Shown here piece by piece: positions 38,025 to 48,958 of a stretch of DNA of 64,000 nucleotides (position 1 is the stretch's first letter; every line of letters starts with the position of its first letter). This stretch comes from Mycolicibacterium phocaicum (GTDB taxonomy: Bacteria; Actinomycetota; Actinomycetes; Mycobacteriales; Mycobacteriaceae). The DNA is taken from the NCBI RefSeq assembly GCF_010731115.1, contig NZ_AP022616.1, forward strand, positions 310,001 to 374,000, written 5' to 3'. The translations under genes and the position numbers were made by a program. The notes beneath the pieces were generated by a model. That model ran no database searches. It had not been told where the DNA came from and was given only the letters and a program-made list of their open reading frames with translations.

Positions 38025-38885
38025 ATGCCTCAGGTGACGTACAGTTCGCCGACTCTGTCTGATCTCGTGAGCACGCTGCTGGTGGATCAGACCGATGACC
38101 ACCACTTCGTGGCCACTCAGCTCGACAATCCCAGCCACCACATCGTCGGCGGTCATCTCGCCGGTCAGGTGCTGGTGGCCGCGAGTCGGACCGCGCCGGG
38201 ACGCAGCGCGCACAGCCTGCACGTCTACTACCTGCGTGCCGGTGATGCCCGTAAGCCGGTCGAGGTCCAGGTCGACGCCGCACGTGACGGCGGCACGCTC
38301 GCGACGCGCCGCATCACCGCCCGCCAGGACGGCGAGATCCTGCTCGAGGCGCTGGCGTCGTTCAGTACCCCGGTCGACGCGCTCGACTATCAGGCAACCA
38401 TTCCTGATGTGCCAGAACCGCTTTCGGTACCGACCATGGCCGAGCAGCTTGCCGACTACGCCGACGAATCGGGCGGCTTCTGGGTTCGCGACCAGCCGTT
38501 CGAGCTTCGGTACATCGATCCGCACCCGCGGCTGGCCAAGGATTCGCCGGCTTCGGCGCCGCATCTGCGCATGTGGTGGCGCCCCACCGACACCATCCCC
38601 GACGACCCGGCCCTGCACGCCGGTCTGCTGACGTACCTGACCGGCACCACCATGCTGGAGGCGGCGATGATCCCGCGGGGCGCGCTGCCGGCCCACACCT
38701 TCTCGGCGCTGATCGACCACGCGCTGTGGTTTCACCGGCCGGTGGATCTGAGTGATTGGGTGTTGTCCGACCAGACCTCGCCGAGCGGCATCGGGGGTCG
38801 TGGATTGGCCAGCGGGACGATGTACAACCGCGCCGGGCAATTGGTGTGCGTTGCCACGCAGGAGTTGTATTTCGGTCGTGGCTAA
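38025..38885 (+). CDS. tesB: Acyl-CoA thioesterase II
   Basis: 286 residues, double hot-dog thioesterase that hydrolyses acyl-CoA to free acid and CoA. N-terminal hot-dog with HIVGGHLAGQVLVAASRTAPGRSAHSLHVYYLRAGD; C-terminal hot-dog with AHTFSALIDHALWFHRP and GGRGLASGTMYNRAGQLVCVATQELYF. The catalytic Asp/Gln/Thr set is in the C-terminal part. The start may be ATG 38025 or GTG 38034. Divergent from the HNH gene. Confidence 0.92.
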   Translation: MPQVTYSSPTLSDLVSTLLVDQTDDHHFVATQLDNPSHHIVGGHLAGQVLVAASRTAPGRSAHSLHVYYLRAGDARKPVEVQVDAARDGGTLATRRITARQDGEILLEALASFSTPVDALDYQATIPDVPEPLSVPTMAEQLADYADESGGFWVRDQPFELRYIDPHPRLAKDSPASAPHLRMWWRPTDTIPDDPALHAGLLTYLTGTTMLEAAMIPRGALPAHTFSALIDHALWFHRPVDLSDWVLSDQTSPSGIGGRGLASGTMYNRAGQLVCVATQELYFGRG

Positions 38886-39125
38886 CGATCTCGGGTCGGA
38901 AGCGTTCCACCTCACGGGACGAAACACCCACTCGTTTGGTCACTATCGGCAAGCCTCCTGCGGCGGCTGCCGCTAACATCGGTGCCGGTAAAGCACATTT
39001 TTCACGGTGTCCCCGGCGAACTTGTGTGGTGAAACCGCACCAATGGCCACGATTGAGCGGCTACTGTCTGCGGGGATGCCGGACAGAACGCCGGATACAC
39101 AAACCTGCATAACGGGAGGCCATTG

Positions 39126-39569
39126 ATGAGCGGCTACCAGACCGTGGTCGTCGGTACGGACGGATCGGATTCGTCACTGCGCGCTGTGGAGCGCGCTGCC
39201 CAGATCGCCGCGGGGGCCAATGCGAAGTTGGTCGTGGCAACCGCCTATTTCCCGCACGCCGATGATCAGCGTGCGGCCGATGTCCTGAAGGACGAGGGCT
39301 ACAAGGTCCACGGCGACGCGCCGATCTACGCGATCCTGCGTGAGGCACGCGACCGTGCCGAGGCGGCAGGCGCCACCCAGGTGGAAGAGAAGGCTATCGT
39401 CGGCGCTCCCGTCGACGCGCTCGTCGACCTGGCCGAGAATTCCAACGCCGACCTGCTGGTCGTCGGCAACGTCGGTCTGAGCACCATCGCCGGCCGCCTG
39501 CTGGGCTCGGTGCCCGCCAACGTGGCCCGGCGCGCCAAGGTCGACGTGCTGATCGTCCACACTTCGTAA
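39126..39569 (+). CDS. Universal stress protein, Rv1636 type (cAMP-binding)
   Basis: 147-residue single USP domain: MSGYQTVVVGTDGSDSSLRAVERAAQIAA at the start and GNVGLSTIAGRLLGSVPANVARRAKVDVLIVHT at the end (the nucleotide-binding G-2x-G-9x-G-S/T region). The M. tuberculosis ortholog Rv1636 binds cAMP, which fits the adenylate cyclase gene at the window start. ATG 39126 with GGGAGG upstream; the TTG at 39123 is less likely. Followed by a terminator. Confidence 0.93.
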   Translation: MSGYQTVVVGTDGSDSSLRAVERAAQIAAGANAKLVVATAYFPHADDQRAADVLKDEGYKVHGDAPIYAILREARDRAEAAGATQVEEKAIVGAPVDALVDLAENSNADLLVVGNVGLSTIAGRLLGSVPANVARRAKVDVLIVHTS

Positions 39570-39582
39570 GGTTCGTATCTTC

Positions 39583-39621
39583 CTGAGGCCCTCGGCATAC
39601 TGCCGGGGGCCTCAGTTTTTT
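39583..39621 (+). terminator. Intrinsic terminator of usp
   Basis: Stem CTGAGGCC (39583-39590) with GGCCTCAG (39608-39615), extended by CGGCA/TGCCG inside, followed by a run of six T. Confidence 0.92.
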
Positions 39622-39642
39622 CGTGCCCGTAAAGTTCGGGCC

Positions 39643-40431
39643 ATGGCTCGAAGAAGTCTCGTCCGCGCGTCATGGGTGACGTTGTCATTGGCCGCCACAC
39701 TGATCGCCGGCTGCGCGGGCCAGAACCAGCCCGCCGCACCTGCGACGACATCCGCGATCGCGTCGGAGACCGAATCGACGATCCCGTCCGTCGCCCCTCC
39801 TGACCCCAACGTGGCCGGCAACCCGGCGGTGACTGCCGCGCGAGCGAGCGTGGTGCGTGTTCACGGCGTCGCCCACAGCTGCCGAAAGCGGTTGGAGGGC
39901 ACCGGATTTGTGGTGGGACCGAAGCGCGTGATGACGACGGCGCACGGCGTCGCAGGGACCGACGAGGTGTCGGTCGAGGTCGACGGGACCAAGTACAACG
40001 GCCAGGTGGTGTCGTTCGACCCGAACATGGACATCTCGATTCTCGCGATCCCGGACCTGCCGACGGCTCCGTTGATGTTCTCCGAAGCGCCTGCCGTCAG
40101 CGGTGCCGACGCGGCCGCACTCGGGTTCCCGCACGGGGGTGCGTACGAAGCGAAACCGGTGCGGGTCCGCGAGGTCATCAAGCTCCAGGGGCCGGACATC
40201 TTCCGCACCGGCACGGTGACCCGAGAGGTGTACGCCCTCAGAGGTGGTGTGCAGCAAGGGAATTCCGGCGGCCCGATCGTCGACCTGGACGGTCGGGTGC
40301 GCGGTGTCGTCTTCGGGGCGGCCCAGGACGACCCCGACACCAGTTTCGCGTTGACCGCGAAGGAAGTAGGACCGCAGCTGGCGCTGGTCGGCAACACCCA
40401 ACAGGTGCCGACGGGTCAGTGCGTGGGCTGA
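39643..40431 (+). CDS. MarP-like trypsin-fold serine protease lipoprotein
   Basis: 262 residues. Lipobox IAGC with C24, a Thr/Pro linker (25-60), then a chymotrypsin-fold protease with H101 (TTAHGV), D130 (NMDISIL) and S208 (GNSGGP). C80 and C260 flank the domain at spacings matching the disulfide of MarP (Rv3671c) that locks the active state. It lacks MarP's four N-terminal membrane helices and is held instead by a lipid anchor. Possible envelope stress or acid-resistance protease. Confidence 0.88.
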   Translation: MARRSLVRASWVTLSLAATLIAGCAGQNQPAAPATTSAIASETESTIPSVAPPDPNVAGNPAVTAARASVVRVHGVAHSCRKRLEGTGFVVGPKRVMTTAHGVAGTDEVSVEVDGTKYNGQVVSFDPNMDISILAIPDLPTAPLMFSEAPAVSGADAAALGFPHGGAYEAKPVRVREVIKLQGPDIFRTGTVTREVYALRGGVQQGNSGGPIVDLDGRVRGVVFGAAQDDPDTSFALTAKEVGPQLALVGNTQQVPTGQCVG

Positions 40432-40443
40432 CGGGCCGACCGG

Positions 40444-40846
40444 CTACCAGCCGCGCGCCCGCCACTCCTCCAGGTGTGGCCGTTCGGTGCCGAGTGTGGT
40501 GTCGTCACCGTGGCCGGGGTAGATGACCGTCGAATCGGGGTAGACGTCGAATACCTTGCGGGTGACATCGCCGAGCAGTCGCTCGAAGTCGCCTTCCTGC
40601 CAGGTCTTGCCGACGCCACCGGGAAACAGGCAGTCACCGGTGAAGAGGTGGGTGACCTCACCGTCGGCGCCGCGCAGCGCCAGCGCCACTGAACCCTCGG
40701 TGTGACCCTGCAGGTGGATGACGTCGAACGTCAGGTCGCCGACCGTGATGGTGTCGCCGTCGGCGAGGATCCGGTCGGGCTTCACGGGCAGCGGCTCGGC
40801 GTCCAGCGCGTGCGCTGCGGTGGGCGCACCTGTGGCCTCGGCCACT
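40444..40846 (-). pseudogene. Metallo-beta-lactamase-fold hydrolase (Rv1637c type), 3' part, split by a transposon
   Basis: C-terminal part of a glyoxalase II-like MBL hydrolase: VAEATGAPTAAHALDAEPLPV ... HLQGHTEGSVALAL ... TGDCLFPGGVGKTW ... YPGHGDDTTLGTERPHLEEW. The 5' part lies at 44186-44462. Removing the element (40847-44185) and one CCACT copy gives one 675-nt frame (224 aa) reading HWQALAEVAEATGAP with no other damage. The break separates the HxHxD metal site from the later ligands, so the gene is dead. Loss appears recent. Confidence 0.92.
40842..40846. repeat. Target-site duplication CCACT, left copy
   Basis: CCACT directly flanks the left transposon end and is repeated at 44186-44190 on the right. 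Confidence 0.9.
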
Positions 40847-40879
40847 TGTTGACCGTCTCTCTGGATGGCTATCACGGGG
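40847..40879 (+). repeat. Left terminal inverted repeat of the transposon
   Basis: Starts TGTTGACCGTC. Ten of the first 11 bases match the right terminus, then the match is patchy (GATGGCTATCACGG against GATGACGATGTCGG). Confidence 0.8.
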
Positions 40880-41045
40880 TGGCCATTCGTCATTGATCTT
40901 GCCGATGTGATCGGTGGCGTGGCCCGCCGGCTTGATCTTGGTCGTGTGCACCATCAGTGTGATGAGGAACTGATGGGTCGCGCGGCACCCCGCTGAAGTC
41001 TTGGCGGGCTCGCAGGGTGCCGCGCTGTAGTGCACGGAGGCACCG

Positions 41046-41685
41046 ATGGTGACGGTAGAGGCTGATCTGGTCTGCGTCGAGTCCCGGTTGGCGGCGGGGC
41101 TGATCAGATGCCCGGCGTGCTCACAGGGCGTGCTGGGTGGTTGGGGATTCGCCCGCAGTCGCCGCGTGGTGGGTCTGGCCGGTGCGGTTCGGCCACGGCG
41201 GGCGCGATGCCGATCGTGTCTGGTGACGCACGTGTTGTTGCCGGTCACGGTGCTGCTGCGCAGAGCGTATGCAGCCGAACAGATTTGGATGGCATTGGCT
41301 GCTCGCGCACAGGGGGTTGGGCATCGCCGGATCGCTGCTCGACTCAACGTGCCGGCGACCACGGTGCGGGCTGGCTGCGCCGGGCCGGCGGCCGACTGGA
41401 GGCGATCCGGGCGTGGTTCATTCAGATGGCGGTGCTCATCGGGATCGACGTGACGATCCCCGAGGGCAAGGCTGCGGCTGGGGTGAGGTGGTGGCCGCGG
41501 TCGATGCCGCGGCGGTGGCGATCGGGCAGCGGTTCGGGCCGGCCGGGTTGGTGGGCGCGGTGACGCCGGTACAGGTGATGGTCGCGGTCAGCGGCGGCCA
41601 ACTGCTAGCACCGGGCTGGCCGACGACGCGGCAGACGCCGTTCGCAACACCAGTTGCCCCTGATGCGCCACGTGGGAATCGGTGA
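41046..41685 (+). pseudogene. Transposon zinc-finger/HTH accessory protein, two frameshifts
   Basis: The first frame (41046 to about 41373) reads IRCPACSQGVLGGWG ... RRARCRSCLVTHVLLPVTVLLRRAYAAEQIWMALAARAQGVGHRRIAARLNVPATTVR, a zinc ribbon followed by a resolvase-like HTH. The protein continues in a second frame (GWLRRAGGRLEAIRAWF ... DVTIPEGK) and then a third (GCGWGEVVAAVDAAAVAIGQRFGPAGLVGAVTPVQVMVAVSGGQLLAPGW). Each shift is explained by one missing G, near 41373 and 41470. Such proteins travel with this transposase/ATPase pair; role unknown. Confidence 0.75.
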
Positions 41686-41751
41686 TCCTCGCGAAGGCAC
41701 CTGCCCGACAAATGGTTTCGGGTCGGGCCATCGAATGTGTGAGGAGAAACG

Positions 41752-43213
41752 GTGTCGTTGGAAGAACACAAGCGTCGCGAGCGGGTCCAGGCGATCGGCT
41801 TGTTCCGGTATCAGCTGATCTGCCCCGCCCTGGAGGCCGGGTTGTCGACCAAACAGCGTGGCCGACTGGTCCGCGAGATCGCGCAGCGCACCCATGTCGA
41901 CCCGTTCGGCACCCGGGTGCAGATCGCACGACCGACCCTGGACCGCTGGATCCGGCGTTACCGGGCCGGCGGGTTCGAAGCCCTGGTGCCCGAGCCGCGC
42001 CGGCTGGCCACCCGCACCGACGTCGGGGTGCTGGAGCTGGCCGCCTCGTTGAAGCGGGAGAATCCGTCACGCACCACCGCCCAGGTGGCCCGCATCCTGC
42101 GCACCGCCACCGGCTGGGCGCCCTCGGAATCGACCCTGCTGCGCCATTTCCATCGCTGCGAGCTGATGGGCCCGGCCGCCGGTGGCGCCAGGGAGGTGTT
42201 CGGCCGGTTCGAAGCCGCCGACCCCAACGAACTGTGGGTCGGCGACGCTCTGCACGGTCCGCGGGTCGGTGACCGCAAGACCTACCTGTTCGCCTTCCTC
42301 GACGACCATTCTCGGTTGGTGGTCGGTCACCGGTTCGGGTTCGCCGAGGACACCGTGCGTCTGGCGGCCGCGCTCAAACCCGCGCTGGCCGCCCGCGGCG
42401 TGCCAGCCTCGATTTATGTCGACAATGGTTCGGCGTTCGTCGATGCCTGGCTGCTGCGGGCGTGCGCGAAACTCGGTATCCGACTGGTACATTCGGCGCC
42501 CGGGCGCCCGCAGGGACGGGGCAAGATTGAACGGTTCTTCCGCACCGTGCGTGGGCAGTTCCTCGTTGAGGTCACCGACACCACCACCGAGGACCTCGCC
42601 GCCGCCGGGGTCGACCACACCGGTGCGCTGTTGGAGCTCAACCGGCTGTTCATGGCCTGGGTCGAGACCGAATACCACCGCCGCACCCATACCGAGACCG
42701 GGCAATCCCCACTGGAGCGCTGGGACACCGGCTGGGACCGCCTTGGTCACACTCCGGAGTTGCCGACGGCGGCGGATCTGACCGAGGCGTTCTTGTGGTC
42801 GGAATTTCGGGTGGTGACCAAGACCGCCACCGTCTCCCTGCATTCCAACACCTACCAGGTCGACCCGCCCTGGCCGGGCGCCGCGTGGAGCTGGTGTTCT
42901 CCCCGTTCGACCTGCAGACCGTCGAGGTCCGCCACCGCGACCAGAGTTTCGGTGCCGCGACACCGCACACCATCAGCCGCCATGCCCACCCGAAAGCCCG
43001 ACCCGAGACCGTCGAGACCCCGCCGGCAACGACGGGGATCGATTACCTGGCGTTGACCGCTGCCGCCCATCACGAGCAGCTGCGTGAGGATGAACGTATC
43101 GGCTATCACGCCCTCTACGGAACCGACTCCGACGGCGACCAGGTCGCCGCTCAGCTCTCGATCACGACCTCGCTCCCACCGAGGACGAGTTCGAGGACGG
43201 GGTGTCGGCGTGA
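41752..43213 (+). pseudogene. DD35E (Mu/integrase-core) transposase, frameshifted
   Basis: Start GTG 41752. The N-terminal HTH (about 60-95) and rve core are intact: D165 (WVGDALHG), D224 (IYVDNGSAF), E260 (GRGKIERFF), with exactly 35 residues between the last two. After NTYQVDP (about 42868) a missing base shifts the frame; the Mu-type C-terminal barrel continues as ALAGRRVELVFSPFDLQTVEVRHRDQ. A second missing base near 43160 is needed to reach DHDLAPTEDEFEDGVSA and the stop at 43213. The catalytic core could still be made as a truncated protein. Confidence 0.85.
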
Positions 43214-44022
43214 GTATTCAACGGTTGCAATCACATTGGGGCTTCACACGGATGCCGTTCGGGCGGGATCTGGCGCCGTCGATGCTGCACCGCCACCCCG
43301 GCCACAGCGAAGCGATCGCCCGCATCGGCTGGTGTGTGGACCAATGCGCCATCGGCGTCATCACCGGCGAAGTCGGCGCTGGCAAAACCGTCGCGATCCG
43401 CGCGGCAGCCGCCTCCTTGGATCCGGCGCGGCACGTAATCATCTACCTCGCCAACCCCACCATCGGGGTGCGCGGCATGCTCACCCACATCGTGGCCACC
43501 CTCGGCACACCCGGCGTTTCACACCGCCCGGCTGGCTCCCCAAGCCGCAGACGCCTTGGCCGCCGAGCACGCTGAACGTGGCCGCAACCCGTGTTAGTCG
43601 TCGATGAAGCCCACCTGCTCGACAACCATCAACTCGAAGCGATCCGGCTGCTGACCAACCACGACATGGACAGTGGTTCACCGTTCGCCGTGGTCCTGGT
43701 CGGGCAACCCACCCTGCGGCACCGACTGCGTCTGGGTGTTCTGGCCGCGTTGGATCAGCGCATCGCCGTGCGCTACACCCTGCCCGGCATGACAGCGGCC
43801 GACACCGCCGACTACATCGGGCATCACACCAAGATCGCCGGCCGCTCCGATGCGCTGTTCGCCGACGACGCGATGACCCTGATCCACAACGCCTCCCGTG
43901 GACATCCGCGTGCGGTCAACAATCTCGCCCTGCACGCGCTCACGGCCGCGTTCGCCGCCGGGCACTCCATCGTCGGGGAGAAAGCCGCCCGCATCGCCAT
44001 CAGCGAAACAGCAACCGACTGA
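43210..44022 (+). pseudogene. AAA ATPase transposition helper (ExeA/TniB-like), frameshifted
   Basis: GTG 43210 overlaps the end of the transposase reading frame. The first part has IQRLQSHWGFTRMPFGRDL and Walker A TGEVGAGKTV. An extra T near 43515 and a missing C near 43590 move the frame twice; the rest resumes as VLVVDEAHLLDNHQLEAIRLLTNHDMD (Walker B) ... RGHPRAVNNLALHAL and stops at 44022. In intact relatives this protein selects the target and activates the transposase. Confidence 0.85.
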
Positions 44023-44088
44023 ACCCGATCCGCTTCACCACGGCGACGACCACGTCACCGCGACGAGGATCCCGTCACCGAGATCACA

Positions 44089-44121
44089 AACGCCCCGCTC
44101 GCCACAGTCGAGCGGGGCGTT
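44089..44121 (+). terminator. Hairpin at the right end of the transposon
   Basis: 13-bp perfect stem, AACGCCCCGCTCG (44089-44101) with CGAGCGGGGCGTT (44109-44121), followed by CTCATC. Probably ends transcription of the transposon operon before the terminal repeat. Confidence 0.75.
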
Positions 44122-44152
44122 CTCATCAGTGCATCGTCATCAACACCGATGA

Positions 44153-44185
44153 CGCCGACATCGTCATCTTCAACGACGGCCAACA
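44153..44185 (-). repeat. Right terminal inverted repeat of the transposon
   Basis: Read inward on the minus strand it begins TGTTGGCCGTC. Further inward ATCGTCATC occurs twice on the plus strand, possible transposase-binding repeats. CCACT follows at 44186-44190. Confidence 0.8.
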
Positions 44186-44462
44186 CCACTTCCGCCAGGG
44201 CCTGCCAGTGGTCGAAGTGCTGATGGCTGGTGACGATGAGTTCGACGTCCGGCGCCTGCGATCTGATCAGCTCGACGAGCGCCGGACCGTCGTTCGCGGC
44301 GTCGATGAGCAGGGTTTTTCCGGTCGCGGAACACGTGATGAGGTACGCGTTGTTGTCCATGGGTCCGACCGATGCCTTGACGATCGTCGCGGCGGGAAGG
44401 GTGCGACGTGCCGCGGTACCCGCATCGACGTGGCCGGTGTACGTGTCATTGACGACTGTCAT
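44186..44462 (-). pseudogene. Metallo-beta-lactamase-fold hydrolase (Rv1637c type), 5' part
   Basis: Starts at ATG 44462 (MTVVNDTYTGHVDAG) and runs through VKASVGPMDNNAYLI, LLIDAANDGPALVELI and the metal-binding TSHQHFDHWQALAEV before the transposon. Past the junction the frame continues into element sequence for about 40 codons. The promoter side is also disturbed: IS110 copy 2 ends about 20 bp upstream. Confidence 0.92.
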
Positions 44463-44506
44463 GACGCCACCGTATCCGGACTTGATGCTCCTATTTCTGT
44501 TAATAG

Positions 44507-45724
44507 TCAAGCGGCGTGGTTGAGCTGGGTGTTTAACCATTGGCGGTAGGTAGCGGCGAGGGTGTCGTCGCGTTTGAGGCCGCGTTCGAGGCGGGAGATG
44601 TCGTTGGGCCATACGCCGAAGTGGTCGGCGACGGCGGTGAGAGTGATGTTTGTGGCTCGACGAGCCGGGCGGAGGTCGCTGTAGTCGTCGATCGGGCTGG
44701 GTGCGGTGAGGTGTTTGAACATCTCGCGGGCGATAGCGCGTTTGAGCATCCGCAGGATCTCTTTTTTGGACCGGCCGGCGGCGGTCTGGCGGGTGACGTA
44801 GTCGCGGGTGCGTTGGTCGTGGGCCATGCGGACCAGGGCGATGCGGTACAGGGCGTTGTTGGCGGCGCGGTCGCCGCCGCGGGAGAGTCGGTGGCGGCTG
44901 GTTTTCCCGGACGAGGCCGGGATGGGAGCGACACCGGTGAGCATCGCAAAGGAGGCTTCGCTGCGGAGCCGTTGGGGGTTGGTGCCGGCGGTGATGATCA
45001 GTTGAGCGGCGGTGTCCGGGCCGACGCCGTAGGCGGCCCGGAGTGCAGGATTGAATGCAGCAGTGAGGGTGTCGAGCTCAGCAGTGATTTCGTCGGCCTG
45101 ATCTTGCAGGAAGGTGACGCGGCGGGCCAGTGTTTTGCAGGCCGTCAGTACTGAGACCGTGACGGGATCGTTGTGTGTAGCGGGTCGGCATCTGGACAGC
45201 GCGGCCACGAGCGTCAGCGTGGTGGTGTAGCCGCGGTAGCGCTCGCGTATCTCGGCGGGAGCGGTGACGAGGAGGTCCTTGATCTGCTGGATGGCTGCGG
45301 TGCGGGCTTTGACGGCGCCGCGACGGGCGGTCAGCAGGGCTTTGAGTGCATTGGTGTGGGGGTCTTTGGGGACGGCTGGGCTGTTGCTGGCCAGCGCGGC
45401 GCGGGCGGCACTGTAGGCATCGAGCGGGTCGGATTTTCCTTGCCTGCGCCTGGCTGCCCGGTCGGGTCGGTTGACTTCAACGACGTGAATAGCGTTGGCC
45501 TGCAATGCTTGTGTGAGTCCGGCGCCGTAGCTGCTGGTGCCCTCGACTCCTGCGGTCACGATGTCACCAAAGCTGCGGGCCCAGCAGATCGCGGCCCAGT
45601 AGCCGGTGGGGTTGGTGCGGAATTCGGCGTCGCCGAGCGGTTGGCCGGTGTCGGTGATGGCGGCGACGTGGATGGTGTCCAGATGGGTGTCGGCGCCGAT
45701 GACGACTCGGCGTGGGGATGTCAC
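44507..45724 (-). CDS. IS110-family transposase, copy 2
   Basis: 405 residues from GTG 45724 (VTSPRRVVIGADTHLDTIHVAAI), with GGAGAGG about 11 bases upstream. RuvC-like domain with GADTH, EGTSSYG and DPLDAYSAAR; Transposase_20 domain with AYGVGPDTAAQLIITAG and PASSGKTSRHRLSRGGDRAANNALY. It appears intact and possibly active. It differs from copy 1 throughout (about 60% identity by eye), most strongly around residues 100-230. Confidence 0.92.
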   Translation of the reverse strand: MTSPRRVVIGADTHLDTIHVAAITDTGQPLGDAEFRTNPTGYWAAICWARSFGDIVTAGVEGTSSYGAGLTQALQANAIHVVEVNRPDRAARRRQGKSDPLDAYSAARAALASNSPAVPKDPHTNALKALLTARRGAVKARTAAIQQIKDLLVTAPAEIRERYRGYTTTLTLVAALSRCRPATHNDPVTVSVLTACKTLARRVTFLQDQADEITAELDTLTAAFNPALRAAYGVGPDTAAQLIITAGTNPQRLRSEASFAMLTGVAPIPASSGKTSRHRLSRGGDRAANNALYRIALVRMAHDQRTRDYVTRQTAAGRSKKEILRMLKRAIAREMFKHLTAPSPIDDYSDLRPARRATNITLTAVADHFGVWPNDISRLERGLKRDDTLAATYRQWLNTQLNHAA

Positions 45725-45779
45725 GATGGTGGTGTCCTCTCCGTAGTAATGAACCGTGCGGGTGGGTGACAACCCTGCG

Positions 45780-45922
45780 GGGCGGGCAGACAAGACATTG
45801 ATGAGGAACGGCCAGGCTCCTGATTAGGTCATGTCCGCCCCGCTGGGCTCTCGGGGCAACGCTTGCTCGCGCGTCGCTGGTGAGACAGATCAAGTCGAAG
45901 ACAACCCAGCAGGGCGTCAGTC
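45780..45922 (-). ncRNA. Candidate bridge RNA segment of IS110 copy 2
   Basis: Conserved blocks 45780-45837 and 45898-45922 flank a 60-base variable region. On the plus strand the variable region ends with ATCAAGTC (45889-45896), whose reverse complement GACTTGAT is the host/element junction of this copy (44479-44486). The same aligned position in copy 1 has ATCAGG, matching its own junction CCTGAT (27223-27228). This suits a target guide. RNA structure and expression are not shown. Confidence 0.6.
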
Positions 45923-45991
45923 GGTGGGAGGGTCATCACCAGCGGCGAACGAGCAAGGTCATCCTCGCCCGAACGGGTTGAACACAATCAA

Positions 45992-46013
45992 TGTCGGTGG
46001 GGACACATAGCAT
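45992..46013 (+). promoter_or_regulatory. RecA-independent (PafBC-type) DNA-damage promoter of uvrA
   Basis: TGTCGGTG (45992-45999), 8-base spacer, TAGCAT (46008-46013), the same architecture as the uvrB promoter. Predicted start near 46020, giving a leader of about 38 nt with GAAGGGA before the GTG start. Confidence 0.85.
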
Positions 46014-46057
46014 GGCGCTGTGGTGTCTGGATTGCCCAGACCGGTGAAGGGATACGT

Positions 46058-48954
<2,897 letters not shown>

Positions 48955-48958
<4 letters not shown>

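Larger units (their letters stand above)
40847..44185 (+). mobile_element. 3.34-kb DDE transposon with ATPase helper (Mu/Tn552/Tn7-like), degenerate
   Basis: Bounded by inverted termini TGTTGACCGTC (left, 40847) and, read inward from the right end, TGTTGGCCGTC (from 44185), with weaker matches further in (GATG-C-AT--CGG). A 5-bp duplication, CCACT, flanks it. It carries three genes in one direction: a zinc/HTH protein, a DD35E transposase and an AAA ATPase. The 5-bp duplication plus helper ATPase is typical of the Tn552/Tn5053/Mu/Tn7 supergroup. All three genes carry single-base frameshifts. Confidence 0.9.
44483..45990 (-). mobile_element. IS110-family insertion sequence, copy 2 (between the MBL gene and uvrA)
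   Basis: Same plan and same orientation as copy 1: TGATGCTCCTATT at 44483-44495, transposase on the minus strand, and a long non-coding left end reaching the shared ATCAATGTCGGTG at 45987-45999. Related but not identical to copy 1, so these are two independent insertions of sister elements and not one recent duplication. It divides the native divergent MBL/uvrA promoter region. Confidence 0.85.

Noticed and set aside
38886..39125. DosR-type dormancy box upstream of the universal stress gene
   Set aside because: GGGACGAAAC resembles half a DosR box, but no matching second half is present; M. tuberculosis Rv1636 is not a core DosR gene.
41046..44022. Programmed frameshifting as the explanation for broken transposon genes
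   Set aside because: At least six shifts of both signs in three genes, without a common slippery motif; decay or sequence error explains this better.
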